DNA of 64,000 nt from Azoarcus_F sp036734105 (GCA_036734105.1 DAIMZH010000011.1:19411-83410); one strand, 5' to 3'. Positions 51,988 through 61,467 are shown, counted from the stretch's first letter. Notes: generated from the letters alone by a model not told the origin. Numbers and translations: made by a program.

Positions 51988-53100
51988 GCCTGTTTGTCGC
52001 CGCACCTCACGCCCATGGCGCTCGCTCGATCACCCGGATCATGCTGATCGTAATGGCCGCGCTGACGCCTGCCACCCTGAATGGCTTCTGGCACTTCGGC
52101 TGGCCCGCCATCTTTCTCTGGCTCACCACCATCCTGAGCTGCCTGCTGGCCGAAGCCCTCGCCTGCAAGCTGGCCGGCAAGCCGGTCACGCCAGCCCTTG
52201 CCGACGGGTCAGCAGTGCTGACCGGCTGGCTGCTCGCCATCTCCCTGCCACCATGGGCACCGTGGTGGATTGGTGCCGTGGGCGGCGCTTTCGCCATCAT
52301 CGTCTGCAAACAGGCTTTCGGCGGCCTTGGTCAGAACCTGTTCAACCCGGCAATGGCAGCACGCGTGGTCTTGCTGATCTCTTTTCCGCTGGAGATGACC
52401 CGCTGGGTCAGTCCGGCCGAACTCGGCAGCGCCGCCGCGCCGGACTTCATGGCTGCATTGTCCATCACCTTCGGTGCTGGCATACCGGACGCCATCAGCA
52501 GCGCTACCTTGCTTGACCATGTCAAGACCGAGGCAGCCCGTGGCGTGGACATCTTGCAAACACTGGACACTGGCTTCGAGCCGCTGGCAGCGAGCCTGGG
52601 TGCCAGATCAGGCAGTCTGGGGGAAACCGGTGCCTTACTGCTTGCGCTCGGCGGAGTGTTCATGATCGCGATGCGCGTCATTGGCTTTGATAATGACCTC
52701 GTGACGAAGGGCATTGAAAANNNNNNNNNNGCGAATCCCGCTCGCCTTTCTGGTTGGCGTGGCAGTTCCTGCCGCCATTGCCAGTCAGCTCGCCCCTCAA
52801 AGCTATCTCCCCCCGCTGGCGCACTTGCTAACCGGCGGCGTCATGCTGGGTGCATTCTTCATCGCCACCGACTACGTCACCTCGCCCAGCACGCCACTGG
52901 GGCAGTGGTTGTTCGGGATTGGCTGCGGCTTATTGACCTGGTTGATTCGAACCTGGGGCGCTTATCCAGAGGGCGTGGCCTTTGCCATTCTGCTGATGAA
53001 CGCCACCACGCCGCTGATAGACCATTACACCCGCCCGCGCATCTTCGGCCGACTTCGCGATGGCCGACCCTTGACGCCTGAGGCGCCGGAGCGAGCATGA
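51984..53100 (+). CDS. rnfD: Rnf complex subunit RnfD, interrupted by an assembly gap
   Basis: Membrane subunit with the flavinylation motif SSATLL near residue 173. The frame is read to 52720; ten N follow, and the rest continues in another frame from 52731 (RIPLAFLVGVAVPAA... to PERA). Relatives go directly from the helix ending MRVI to RW-RIPLAFL. The 13 codons GFDNDLVTKGIE before the gap do not fit and look like a wrong contig end. The gene itself is probably intact in the organism. Confidence 0.85.
52721..52730. other. assembly gap of ten N inside rnfD
   Basis: Placeholder run whose true length is unknown. About 37 bases before it seem not to belong to rnfD. Confidence 0.95.
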
Positions 53101-53747
53101 ACATCACCGATAAACGCAAGGACTGGCTGGACACCGTCTGGTATCAAACCGTTTCGCTGGGAGCTGTCACCCTGGCGGCGGCTGCCGCGCTGGCCATAGC
53201 CAACGCATTCACTGCCCCGGTCATAGAGACAGTGCGGGCACGCGACATCGCGCTGTCGCTCAGCCAGGTCCTGCCAGCCAGCAGCTTTGACAACGACATC
53301 CTGACTGACACCATTCAGGTTGCAGGCCCTGGCGGCAGACCGCTCAAGGTGCATCTGGCGCGGCAGCAGGGTCATGTCGCCTTTGTGGTCTTTCAGATGA
53401 CTGGTAAAGGCTATGCCGGGCCGATAGACCTGATGATGGGCGTGGATGCCAGCGGTCGTATCAGCGGTGTTCGGGTAACCAGACACAGCGAGACGCCCGG
53501 TCTGGGCGACAAGATCGAAGCCCAGCGCCATCCATGGATACACGCCTTTGTCGGCAAGACGCTGGACGACCCGACGGCAGAGCGGTGGGCAGTGCGCAAG
53601 GATGGCGGCGACTTCGACCAGTTTGCCGGCGCCACCGTTACCCCGCGCGCCGTAGTGGCTGCGGTACGTCAGGGTCTGGAGATTTTTGGCAGCTTTGCCC
53701 CAGACATATTCTCACCACCCGACACAAGCAAGGAACAGCAGCCATGA
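53097..53747 (+). CDS. rnfG: Rnf complex subunit RnfG
   Basis: Protein of 216 residues with one N-terminal membrane helix (about 18-40) and a periplasmic FMN-binding domain. The flavin is attached at Thr in FAGATVTPRAV near residue 181, and the GYAGPIDLMMGVD motif precedes it. Overlaps rnfD and rnfE by four bases. Confidence 0.93.
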   Translation: MNITDKRKDWLDTVWYQTVSLGAVTLAAAAALAIANAFTAPVIETVRARDIALSLSQVLPASSFDNDILTDTIQVAGPGGRPLKVHLARQQGHVAFVVFQMTGKGYAGPIDLMMGVDASGRISGVRVTRHSETPGLGDKIEAQRHPWIHAFVGKTLDDPTAERWAVRKDGGDFDQFAGATVTPRAVVAAVRQGLEIFGSFAPDIFSPPDTSKEQQP

Positions 53748-54484
53748 GCAGCGAACTCTCCGCCCCAGACGTCGCAGGCGCACGCGGTCCATTCAGTCAG
53801 CTCGGCGAAAGACTCAAGGCGTTCAGACAGATCGTGAACGATGGACTGTGGACACAGAACATGGTGTTCACCCAGATGCTGGCGCTATGCCCGCTGCTCG
53901 CGGTCACCGGCACCGCCACCAACGGGCTGGGGATGGGGCTGGCCAGCACGGCAGTACTCATCTTCGCCAACATCGCGGTTTCACTGATCCGCGACTGGGT
54001 CAGCCCAAGTGTGCGCATTCCGGTGTTCATTGTAGTCATCGCCAGCCTGGTCACACTGGTCGACATGAGCGTCAACGCCTGGCTGCACGATCTGTACAAG
54101 GTTCTCGGCCTGTTCATCGCACTAATCGTCTGCAACTGCGGCATTCTGGGCAGAGCCGAAGCCTTTGCCTCCCGTCGCCCGGTGGCGGATGCGGCATTGG
54201 ACGGGCTGGCGATGGGTCTGGGTTTTACGCTCGCACTGGTGGCGCTGGGCGCAACCCGCGAGATCATTGGTTCTGGCACGCTGTTCTCCAGTGCCAGCCT
54301 GCTGCTGGGCGAACCCTTCCGCTTTCTCGAAATGACGCTGATCGCCGACTACAAGGGCTTCCTGCTGATGATCCTGCCACCCGGAGGTTTTCTGGCGCTA
54401 GGCTTCCTCATTGCCTTGCAGCGTGTGGTTAGCAGCAGACTGGCCAAAAAAGACCACCGCCTGCCGCACACAAGCGCGGCCTGA
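53744..54484 (+). CDS. rnfE: Rnf complex subunit RnfE
   Basis: Inner-membrane subunit of 246 residues, homologous to RnfA, with WTQNMVFTQMLALCPLLAVTG near residue 35 and IVCNCGILGRAEAFA near 125, containing the paired cysteines. About six membrane helices. Confidence 0.94.
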   Translation: MSSELSAPDVAGARGPFSQLGERLKAFRQIVNDGLWTQNMVFTQMLALCPLLAVTGTATNGLGMGLASTAVLIFANIAVSLIRDWVSPSVRIPVFIVVIASLVTLVDMSVNAWLHDLYKVLGLFIALIVCNCGILGRAEAFASRRPVADAALDGLAMGLGFTLALVALGATREIIGSGTLFSSASLLLGEPFRFLEMTLIADYKGFLLMILPPGGFLALGFLIALQRVVSSRLAKKDHRLPHTSAA

Positions 54485-54503
54485 TTGATCAGGAGAACAC
54501 ACC

Positions 54504-54776
54504 ATGAGGGTAGGAGTCGCCTACGCCGACGCCAGCCAGCAAGTCTGGCTGCGCGTTGACGTGCACGAGGGCATCACCGCACGCCAGGCAATCGAGCAGT
54601 CCGGCCTGTTGCGCAATTATCCAGAGATCAGCCTTGACACCCAGAAGATCGGCATCTTCGGCAAGATCGTTAGCGGCGACACAGTCGTCTCGCCCGGTGA
54701 TCGCATTGAAATCTACCGCCCCATCACCTGCGACCCGACGCTGGTTCCACGTCGGGACGGGCTTGATGAAGACTGA
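54504..54776 (+). CDS. rnfH: RnfH, ubiquitin-fold accessory protein
   Basis: Protein of 90 residues of the RnfH (PF03658) family: RVGVAYADASQQVWLRVDV, QKIGIFGKIV and DRIEIYRP are typical. The role in the Rnf operon is unknown. It ends the rnf operon. The following 250 bases (54777-55026) contain only small inverted repeats. Confidence 0.9.
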   Translation: MRVGVAYADASQQVWLRVDVHEGITARQAIEQSGLLRNYPEISLDTQKIGIFGKIVSGDTVVSPGDRIEIYRPITCDPTLVPRRDGLDED

Positions 54777-55026
54777 TACGCGGCACCTGTCAGCATGCCC
54801 GGCAGCCTGATCCACCTTGCACAATTCAGCCTGACAGCATAACAACACCCCCGTTGGTTGATACAATGCAGAGGTGTCTCCGGACCGGAGTCAATGACTG
54901 CCCGAGCGGTAATGCTCAAGTGCGTGCAAGCCTGCAACATTGCGCCATCAAGAGCGACCCGCATTCCGGCCCGGTGTCACCGCAGTCTCCATTCATTGCA
55001 TTGCTGCCATTGAGGTATCGAACGAC

Positions 55027-55563
55027 ATGAAAACAGCAAGCATAGGCGCCTGCGCTGCGGCCATCGCCTTCTTGGGGCTGACAAGCATGGCCCAAGCCAG
55101 TGATCGCGCCAGCGCAGAAATCATCGACCGTCAGGGACAAGTCATCGGCAGTGCCACTCTCACCGATGGACCGCATGGCATGCTTGTCCACGTGTCTGTC
55201 AAGGGCCTGCCACCCGGCCCCAAAGCCATTCACATACACTCCGTCGGCACTTGCGCAGATCCAGCCGAAGGCTTTGTTGCCTCCAAAGGGCACCTCAACC
55301 CGCATGGCAAGGCACACGGTCTGATGAACCCCGACGGCCCGGATGCAGGCGATCTGCCCAACCTGTTTGTGCATGCCGACGGTTCTGTCGAGGTTGAAAT
55401 GTTCACCATGCTGGCCAGCCTCGCCGGTGCCGAAGGCCGTCCCGCCCTGCTGGACGACGATGGCGCGGCACTGGTCATACACGAGAACCGCGATGACCAC
55501 ATGAGCCAGCCGATTGGCGGTGCAGGTGCACGCATTGCATGTGGCGTGGTCAAGGCAGACTGA
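55027..55563 (+). CDS. sodC: periplasmic Cu/Zn superoxide dismutase
   Basis: Protein of 178 residues with a signal peptide (MKTASIGACAAAIAFLG...SMAQA). Copper and zinc ligands: the two His in KAIHIHSVGTC, His in GHLNPHGKAHG, Asp in the following DGPDAGDLPN and His in VIHENRDDH. One Cys in VGTC and one in ACGVVK would form the disulfide. Protects periplasm from superoxide, of use around respiring diazotrophs. The next gene overlaps by TGATG. Confidence 0.9.
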   Translation: MKTASIGACAAAIAFLGLTSMAQASDRASAEIIDRQGQVIGSATLTDGPHGMLVHVSVKGLPPGPKAIHIHSVGTCADPAEGFVASKGHLNPHGKAHGLMNPDGPDAGDLPNLFVHADGSVEVEMFTMLASLAGAEGRPALLDDDGAALVIHENRDDHMSQPIGGAGARIACGVVKAD

Positions 55564-56147
55564 TGCGTACTGCCCGGCAAGCGGGCCGGGCGTGGTTTCT
55601 GGTGGCGGCGATACTGCTAGCAGTGTTGACCGCCACCCTTGTCGCGAGACATCGTACTCCCGCACCCACTACAATCGTCGAGCAGGCCACCCCTGGCCTT
55701 GTTGCCGACGGCATCACCCCCTTTCGACTGGGAGGCGAGCTCAGCCGGGCCGCACAGTCCGCGCTGCCCTACGACACAGCCGCAGCCTATGTCGGCCCCG
55801 GCCGTGATGACCGGAATCAGGTGACGGTGGTGTTACCAGTTGGCGGCGCCGACATGACGGTGATGGCCATGGAGGGCGAGCCAGGCCTGATCGGCGAGAT
55901 CATCGCCACCCCGGACAACGCCCTGTCAACCCGAACCGATCGGTCAAGCTGTCTGGCCAGAACCCGGACCTTCGCAGCCTCACTTGCCGAGCTGCTAGGG
56001 CCACCGGGTGAGATGCTGCTGACGCGTCAACCGGTGTCTGACGAATTCCTGTTCCCGTTTGGTGATGATGCAGCGGTGATCGGACGATGGTTTGCCGGTG
56101 GTCAAACCTGTGACCTGGCCCTGATATTCAAACGCAGCACGCCATGA
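55563..56147 (+). CDS. unknown membrane-anchored protein
   Basis: Protein of 194 residues with one N-terminal membrane helix (about residues 11-28) and an outside domain without a motif that I recognise. Two Cys near 133 and 184 could pair. It is coupled to sodC (TGATG) and may have an envelope role with it. Confidence 0.65.
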   Translation: MRTARQAGRAWFLVAAILLAVLTATLVARHRTPAPTTIVEQATPGLVADGITPFRLGGELSRAAQSALPYDTAAAYVGPGRDDRNQVTVVLPVGGADMTVMAMEGEPGLIGEIIATPDNALSTRTDRSSCLARTRTFAASLAELLGPPGEMLLTRQPVSDEFLFPFGDDAAVIGRWFAGGQTCDLALIFKRSTP

Positions 56148-56220
56148 CGAGTCACTCAAGGGCTTGCCTCACCTGAGCGAAGGTGAAAAACTTGCTCATC
56201 ACAGCGTCAAGGACAACACC

Positions 56221-56808
56221 ATGAGTCGCCGCATTCTTGTCATACAAGGTCACCCGGACCCCGCCGAACCACATTTTTGCCACGCGCTGGCGCAACACTA
56301 TGTCGCCGGTGCCGAAGCTGCTGACCACGAGGTACGTTGCGTGGATGTGGCCGGTTTGAGCTTTCCGCTGCTGCGCAGCCAGAAGGAATGGGAGCATGGC
56401 ACGCTGCCGCCTGCGCTGGCCGCAGTGCAGGATGACATCACCTGGGCTCAGCATGTGGTGCTGTTCTTTCCGCTGTGGATGGGCGACATGCCGGCGCTGC
56501 TCAAGGGCATGCTGGAACAGGTGTTTCGCCCCGCCTTCGCGTTCCGGCGCGAGCACGAGGGCGGACCGGCTCACAAGGGTCTGGTAGGCCGCTCGGCCCG
56601 GGTGGTGGTCACCATGGGCATGCCTGCGCTGATCTATCGTTATTACTTCCGCGCACACAGCGTGCGCTCGCTGGAACGCAACATCCTCGGTTTTGTAGGT
56701 ATTGCGCCGGTGCGCGAAACCCTTATCGGGCAGATGGACAGCCTGAGCGAAGCGCAACGCGAGCGCTGGCGGTCCAAGCTGCAGACGCTTGGCCGCAAGG
56801 GCGAATGA
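56221..56808 (+). CDS. flavodoxin-fold NAD(P)H dehydrogenase (quinone), MdaB/NQO-like
   Basis: Protein of 195 residues of the flavodoxin_2 family: RILVIQGHPDP (phosphate loop), VLFFPLWMGDMPALLKGM near residue 80 and ARVVVTMGMPAL near 125. It would reduce quinones or similar acceptors with NAD(P)H. ATG 56221 has AAGGA. Overlaps the next gene by ATGA. Confidence 0.85.
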   Translation: MSRRILVIQGHPDPAEPHFCHALAQHYVAGAEAADHEVRCVDVAGLSFPLLRSQKEWEHGTLPPALAAVQDDITWAQHVVLFFPLWMGDMPALLKGMLEQVFRPAFAFRREHEGGPAHKGLVGRSARVVVTMGMPALIYRYYFRAHSVRSLERNILGFVGIAPVRETLIGQMDSLSEAQRERWRSKLQTLGRKGE

Positions 56809-57878
56809 ACACCTGCCACGCGAGTGCGCCGCTCGCACGCTATCTGGCAGTCAGCTATGTGTTGCTGGTCATAAGTGTCACGCTCTATCCGATGAGCGGC
56901 TGGCACGTCGTCGACGCTTCACCGCTCGCCTTCCTGGACAAGCCGTTTGCGCACCGCTTCCGGCTTGATGACGCGATCGCCAATGTGCTGGGCTACATAC
57001 CACTCGGTTTCGTGCTGACCGCAGCACTGCCCGTTGGACGCTGGCGCTCGGCCCTGGCTGCGGTTTTGCTGTCCGGCCTGCTGTCGCTGCTGCTTGAAAC
57101 TACCCAGACCTATCTTCCCGCCCGTGTCGCGTCCACCGCAGACCTGGCCTGCAATCTGACTGGCGCGCTGATTGGCGCGCTGCTGGCTGCCAGCGTTGGG
57201 CGTAATCTGCTGGCCAGTCACGGGGCACTCCAGCGCTGGCGCGAGCGTCATCTGGTCAGCGGTAGCACCAGCGAATGGGGGCTTGTCCTGATCGGGCTAT
57301 GGCTGCTCACCCAGTTCCTGCCCAATGATGCGGTGCTGGCTACTGGCAACCTGCGTAGCCTCAGTAACACCCTCCCCAGTGGCCTGCCGCTCACGGGTCT
57401 ACCCATGCCGCATGCCATCCAGGTCACTCTGGCCATACTCGGCATCGGATTGTTTGCCTCAACCCTGCGACGAAGCTCCGTCATGTGGCCAATCCTCGTG
57501 CTGATCGCACTCGGGCTGGGAGCAAAGTCGCTGGCAAGCTGGGCCTTTCTGGTGCCAGGCCATGCCTTGGCCTGGCTCACGCCACAGGTGTTCTATGGAC
57601 TCGCCATCGGTCTCCCCTTGCTGGGGCTGGCGCTGTGTCTGCCGGACACCCAGCGCAAGTGGCTGGCCATGATTGCGCTGACAATTTGCGCCCTGCTTAC
57701 CAGCCTGCTCCCCGACACCTTGTACGAAGTCTTCGATCAACGTCTGCTCACGCGAGGCAACTTCATCAATTTCGATGGTCCAACCCGCCTGCTGGCAAGC
57801 ATCTGGCCAGCGCTTGCGTTAGGCTATCTCCTGGCGTCAGGTCAACAGCGCCAGCGCCATGCTTTTTTGGCCGGATAA
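56805..57878 (+). CDS. VanZ-family membrane protein
   Basis: Protein of 357 residues with around ten hydrophobic segments. The VanZ domain covers about 15-125 (DDAIANVLGYIPLGFVL and LLETTQTYLPARVASTADL). Proteins of this family are of unknown function outside the teicoplanin resistance clusters. Coupled to the oxidoreductase gene. Confidence 0.85.
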   Translation: MNTCHASAPLARYLAVSYVLLVISVTLYPMSGWHVVDASPLAFLDKPFAHRFRLDDAIANVLGYIPLGFVLTAALPVGRWRSALAAVLLSGLLSLLLETTQTYLPARVASTADLACNLTGALIGALLAASVGRNLLASHGALQRWRERHLVSGSTSEWGLVLIGLWLLTQFLPNDAVLATGNLRSLSNTLPSGLPLTGLPMPHAIQVTLAILGIGLFASTLRRSSVMWPILVLIALGLGAKSLASWAFLVPGHALAWLTPQVFYGLAIGLPLLGLALCLPDTQRKWLAMIALTICALLTSLLPDTLYEVFDQRLLTRGNFINFDGPTRLLASIWPALALGYLLASGQQRQRHAFLAG

Positions 57879-57915
57879 ACCACAACATGACCAGAACTCA
57901 CCTGCGGAGAGCACC

Positions 57916-58230
57916 ATGACTTATTTTCAGCACCACGTCTTCTTCTGCTGCAACCAGCGTGCGCCCGGAGACACCTGCTGCAACAACCACGCGGCATCAG
58001 ATCTGCAAGCCTATGCCAAGGACCGTATCCGCGATCTCGGCCTCAAGGGCAAAGGCAAGATTCGCATCAACAAGGCAGGCTGCCTGGACCGCTGTGACGA
58101 AGGCCCGGTGATGGTCGTCTATCCGGATGCGGTCTGGTACACCTTTGTGGACAAGGAAGACATAGACGAAATCATCGACTCGCATCTGGTCAAGGGCCGG
58201 GTTGTCGAGCGCCTGAAACTGGAGGGATGA
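57916..58230 (+). CDS. thioredoxin-like [2Fe-2S] ferredoxin
   Basis: Protein of 104 residues of the NuoE/Shethna-like thioredoxin fold: FFCCNQRAPGDTCC with the first ligands and INKAGCLDRCDEGPVMVVYP with the others. It is a likely electron carrier. ATG 57916 is preceded by GGAGAGC; the longer frame overlaps the vanZ-like gene. Confidence 0.85.
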   Translation: MTYFQHHVFFCCNQRAPGDTCCNNHAASDLQAYAKDRIRDLGLKGKGKIRINKAGCLDRCDEGPVMVVYPDAVWYTFVDKEDIDEIIDSHLVKGRVVERLKLEG

Positions 58231-58234
58231 GCTC

Positions 58235-58900
58235 ATGACCAGCCGTCCGCCACCGACCGAGAAAGTCTTGCTTCGCGGCGCAGAGGGAGCCATTGAGGCA
58301 CTCATCGACGCACCCAACGAGGTTCGCGGCATCGCCGTGGTGTGCCACCCTCACCCGCTGTATGGCGGCGCCAACACCAACAAGGTGGCACACACCCTGG
58401 CGCGCGTGTTCCGTGACCTGGGCTATGCCACGGTGCGCCCCAACTTTCGGGGCGTGGGTGCCAGCGATGGCGAGCACGACCATGGCAACGGTGAAACAGA
58501 AGACATTCTCACCCTCATCGCCTGGGCACAGTCACGCTGGGGTTTTCTGCCACTTGCGCTTGGCGGCTTCTCCTTTGGTGGTTATGTTCAGACGCGAGTT
58601 GCCAACCGGCTGGCAGGCAGCCTCACCCCGGTGCGCCGAATTGCGCTGGTCGGCATGGCCGCTGGCAGCGCCGCCGACGGGGCTCGCCAGTACGACACGC
58701 CGCCTTTGCCCAAGGACATGGCCAGCCTGGTCATACATGGCGAAAACGACGAAACCGTAGCCCTGTCCAACGTCATCGACTGGGCCAGGCCACAAGAGCA
58801 GCCGGTCATCGTCGTGCCAGGAGCCGACCACTTTTTCCATGGCAAGCTGCATGTCATCCGCGACATCATCAACAACACATGGTCCGCACTTTCAACCTGA
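58235..58900 (+). CDS. alpha/beta-fold hydrolase
   Basis: Protein of 221 residues with the dienelactone-hydrolase-like pattern: VVCHPHPLYGG near 37 (oxyanion hole), nucleophile elbow GGFSFGGY near residue 112 (Ser), Asp in HGENDETV near 170 and His in GADHFFHG near 200. Substrate unknown. Confidence 0.88.
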   Translation: MTSRPPPTEKVLLRGAEGAIEALIDAPNEVRGIAVVCHPHPLYGGANTNKVAHTLARVFRDLGYATVRPNFRGVGASDGEHDHGNGETEDILTLIAWAQSRWGFLPLALGGFSFGGYVQTRVANRLAGSLTPVRRIALVGMAAGSAADGARQYDTPPLPKDMASLVIHGENDETVALSNVIDWARPQEQPVIVVPGADHFFHGKLHVIRDIINNTWSALST

Positions 58901-58918
58901 AGCCTATTGGAAACTGCC

Positions 58919-59530
58919 ATGAAACTCTTCGCCTCACCCACCAGCCCATATGCCCGCAAGATCCGCATCGTGCTGCACGAAAAAAACCTGCGCTTCGAGC
59001 TCGTAGAAGACTCACCGTGGGAGGCCAACACCCGCATCCCGGAGATCAACCCGCTGGGCAAGGTTCCGGTGCTGGTGCTGGACAGCGGCGAGGCCTTCTT
59101 CGACTCGCCCGTAGTCGCAGGCTATCTTGAAACCTTGGGCGCACAACCCGCACTGCTGCCAAGCGACCCGCTGGAGTGTGTCCGGGTACGCCAGACCGAG
59201 GCGCTGGCCGACGGCATGACCGATGCCGCCGTGGCAGCATTGCTCGAATCACGGCGCCCGCCAGAAAACCGCAGCGAAGCCGTCATCGCACGCGAAAAAC
59301 TCAAGATTGAACGCGCACTGGACGCACTCGAAAAACGCTGCGGCACGCAAGAATGGCTGCACGGTGACACCATGACGCTCGCCGACATCGCAGCGGCTAC
59401 CGCCCTGGCCTATCTCGACCTGCGCCACCCGGACATCGCCTGGCGCAACACCCACCCCCAACTTACGGCGCTTGAAGCACACATGTCTGCCCGCGAGAGT
59501 TTCAAGGCAACCGTGCCGCCAGTGGGTTGA
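58919..59530 (+). CDS. glutathione S-transferase
   Basis: Protein of 203 residues with a thioredoxin-like N-terminal domain (KLFASPTSPYARKIRI; Ser/Tyr in the active-site area) and cis-Pro in LGKVPVLVL near 53, with DSPVVAGYLE after it, then a helical C-terminal domain with TMTLADIAAATAL near 155. GGAA lies upstream of ATG 58919. Last gene of the run from sodC. Confidence 0.9.
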   Translation: MKLFASPTSPYARKIRIVLHEKNLRFELVEDSPWEANTRIPEINPLGKVPVLVLDSGEAFFDSPVVAGYLETLGAQPALLPSDPLECVRVRQTEALADGMTDAAVAALLESRRPPENRSEAVIAREKLKIERALDALEKRCGTQEWLHGDTMTLADIAAATALAYLDLRHPDIAWRNTHPQLTALEAHMSARESFKATVPPVG

Positions 59531-59672
59531 GACGAGGCAAGCTGGACGCTGGCGAAAAGTCGGCGGGCAGCCCAAGGCCAGACGACAGACGGCGAATGAA
59601 CTGCTGCATGGCGGTGTCGAGGACGATCATTCAAACCTCATCGGCTCGGTCTGCGTCTTGTTGCGCAATGAT

Positions 59673-59993
59673 TCAAATTACGCCAACAACGAGCAGGAGC
59701 GCCCTATCTATTGCTTTCATTCGCTCATCGTCTAGGCGGCCAAACGGCTCGCTTATTTTGGTGCGCGGTAGCGTCGAAAGTTTGTCCACCATGACTTGCG
59801 ATAGTGCGCTTAGCCCGTTAGCTGGATTCGGCTCCACGGTGACGCGAAACGCGGCATTGCGAAGGTCGCTTGTCACTGGGCACAGCACAACGCTTTCCAG
59901 GTCGGCCAGGAGGCCTGATTGAACGATCAGGGCTGGCCGTGGCTTGCCGTATTCACCCTGCAATGAAACCGTCACGAGCTCGCCTCGCTGCAT
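59673..59993 (-). CDS. MazF/PemK-type toxin without visible antitoxin
   Basis: mRNA-cleaving toxin fold of 106 residues: GELVTVSLQGEYGKPRPALIVQS and VVLCPVTSDLR, then VMVDKLSTLPRTKISEPFG with the typical catalytic Arg and Thr positions. The antitoxin normally lies directly upstream. Here the terminal repeat of the mobile element starts 30 bases upstream; a short frame ends with TGATG on the toxin start and may be the last codons of a cut antitoxin gene. Confidence 0.82.
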   Translation of the reverse strand: MQRGELVTVSLQGEYGKPRPALIVQSGLLADLESVVLCPVTSDLRNAAFRVTVEPNPANGLSALSQVMVDKLSTLPRTKISEPFGRLDDERMKAIDRALLLVVGVI

Positions 59994-60022
59994 CAATCCG
60001 TACGCAATGGCGTCACTAAAAC

Positions 60023-60038
60023 GGCTATTCGTAAAAGT
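60023..60038 (+). repeat. left terminal inverted repeat of the candidate element
   Basis: GGCTATTCGTAAAAGT, matched with one mismatch by the reverse complement of 63873-63888. Confidence 0.6.
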
Positions 60039-60052
60039 TGGCTGAAACGGGG

Positions 60053-61465
60053 TCAAAGCTCACCGGCCTCGATCATGCGGATGAGTGTTGAAATGTCCGC
60101 GCCGTAGTTCTTGGGCGGCGGAGGCGCTCTGTGTTGGTCAGCCTCCTTCGGAGGCTTCATTGCCCGCACCTTTTCCAGCGCGAGAAGTCCATAGGCCATC
60201 GCGTCATCTAGCAACGCTCTGCCCATCTCGACAGGCTCCGGCGCACCAGGCTCCGGCGCACGCTTTCTCTCGAACTTGGGCCGTGCCTGCTTTCGGCTGT
60301 GGATGCCCTCGGTGAACAGAATCTTCGCTCGCAGCGCCTCGAACGAGTAGCCACGGCCCAGTCGGTTCATGACCCGGATCAGGCTATTCAAGCTCTCGGT
60401 GTAGGCGTTCGTCACCGGATGTTCGAAGTAATTGAGGATGAAGGGCTGCCAGTTCGTGAAGGCCTGGATGAGGTCGTGGAAGTATGGCCTGATCTCGGGC
60501 GACACCTCTTTGCTCCACGCCTCGTAGCGCCTCAAGGCGCTCTCTGGTGAGTCCGAGTCCTCGTAGATGGCATAGAAGGTTTCCTTGAGCCTGTACGCCT
60601 CTCCCATGGCCGGATAGTTCTTCGTCCATCCATCAAGGTTCAGACGCTCTTCATCGTTCAGCGTCCGCTCGCGCTTCAAGAGCACTAAGCGGTCGTGCAT
60701 CAGCCCGCGCTTCTGTTTCAGCGTCAGTTCGGCCCGCAGCCCCTTGCGGGCTTTCTCCATCGCATCGTTCGCCATCCTGACGACGTGGAACTTGTCGATG
60801 ACGATGGTGGCGTCTGGCAGCGCCGCAGTCACCGCATCGCGATAGGGCGTCCACATATCCATCGCCACGTACTGCACCTTGTCCCGGTTTGGCATCTTGA
60901 ACAGGTACTTCGCCACCGTGTCTTTGTTCCGGTTGTGGAGCATGTCCACGATGGTGTTGTTCTGGATGTTCGAGACGACGCAGCGCGGCTTGTTGATGAT
61001 GTGGATTTCGTCGATCCCCATCCACTTCGGCGTCTCGAAGCGGACGGTCTGCTCAAGCGCGTTGATGTAGTCGCGGAAGATGTTGCGGATCGTCCCTTCG
61101 ACCACGCCGGTTTCGTCGGCTAGCGAGGTGAAGGTGTGCTTCAACGCCTGTTGCCCGATCCACTTCACCAGTCTGTCTGTCATCATCCGGTTCTCGGCCA
61201 GCACGGGCAGCGCCTGCGAGAAGGTCTTGCCGCAGGCTTGGCAGCGCAGCCGCTTGGTGTCGATGTAGATACCGACCCGCTTGCCGTGCATGGGCAGGTC
61301 TTTGAACACCTGCTCGCGGGTGCCCCACGAGTTCAGGCGGTCAGACTGGCAATGTGGGCAGGCAGCGGTTACGTCCACCGGCTCGGCGGTGACGTGGTAG
61401 TCGTGGTCGGATTCCTGCACGCACAGAACCCGGTACTGCGGGAGGTTCAGGATGTTCGCGGGCAT
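60053..61465 (-). CDS. ISL3-family transposase
   Basis: Transposase of 470 residues with an N-terminal zinc ribbon (CPHCQSD near 36 and CQACGKTF near 75), an HTH (LADETGVVEGTIRNIF) and a DDE core: MGIDEIHI near 148, VIDKFHVVR near 222 and NAYTESLNSLIR near 355. The length is typical or slightly long; a Pro/Glu repeat (APEPGAPEP) lies near the C-terminus. It starts two bases after the DUF5710 gene ends, so no terminal repeat exists between the two. Confidence 0.92.
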   Translation of the reverse strand: MPANILNLPQYRVLCVQESDHDYHVTAEPVDVTAACPHCQSDRLNSWGTREQVFKDLPMHGKRVGIYIDTKRLRCQACGKTFSQALPVLAENRMMTDRLVKWIGQQALKHTFTSLADETGVVEGTIRNIFRDYINALEQTVRFETPKWMGIDEIHIINKPRCVVSNIQNNTIVDMLHNRNKDTVAKYLFKMPNRDKVQYVAMDMWTPYRDAVTAALPDATIVIDKFHVVRMANDAMEKARKGLRAELTLKQKRGLMHDRLVLLKRERTLNDEERLNLDGWTKNYPAMGEAYRLKETFYAIYEDSDSPESALRRYEAWSKEVSPEIRPYFHDLIQAFTNWQPFILNYFEHPVTNAYTESLNSLIRVMNRLGRGYSFEALRAKILFTEGIHSRKQARPKFERKRAPEPGAPEPVEMGRALLDDAMAYGLLALEKVRAMKPPKEADQHRAPPPPKNYGADISTLIRMIEAGEL

Positions 61466-61467
61466 GG

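Noticed and set aside
52684..52720. Frameshift or insertion in rnfD
   Set aside because: The frame change falls on the N run, so it is better explained by the assembly gap.
60236..60270. Short tandem repeat in the transposase gene
   Set aside because: It encodes the Pro/Glu repeat APEPGAPEP and is part of the coding sequence.
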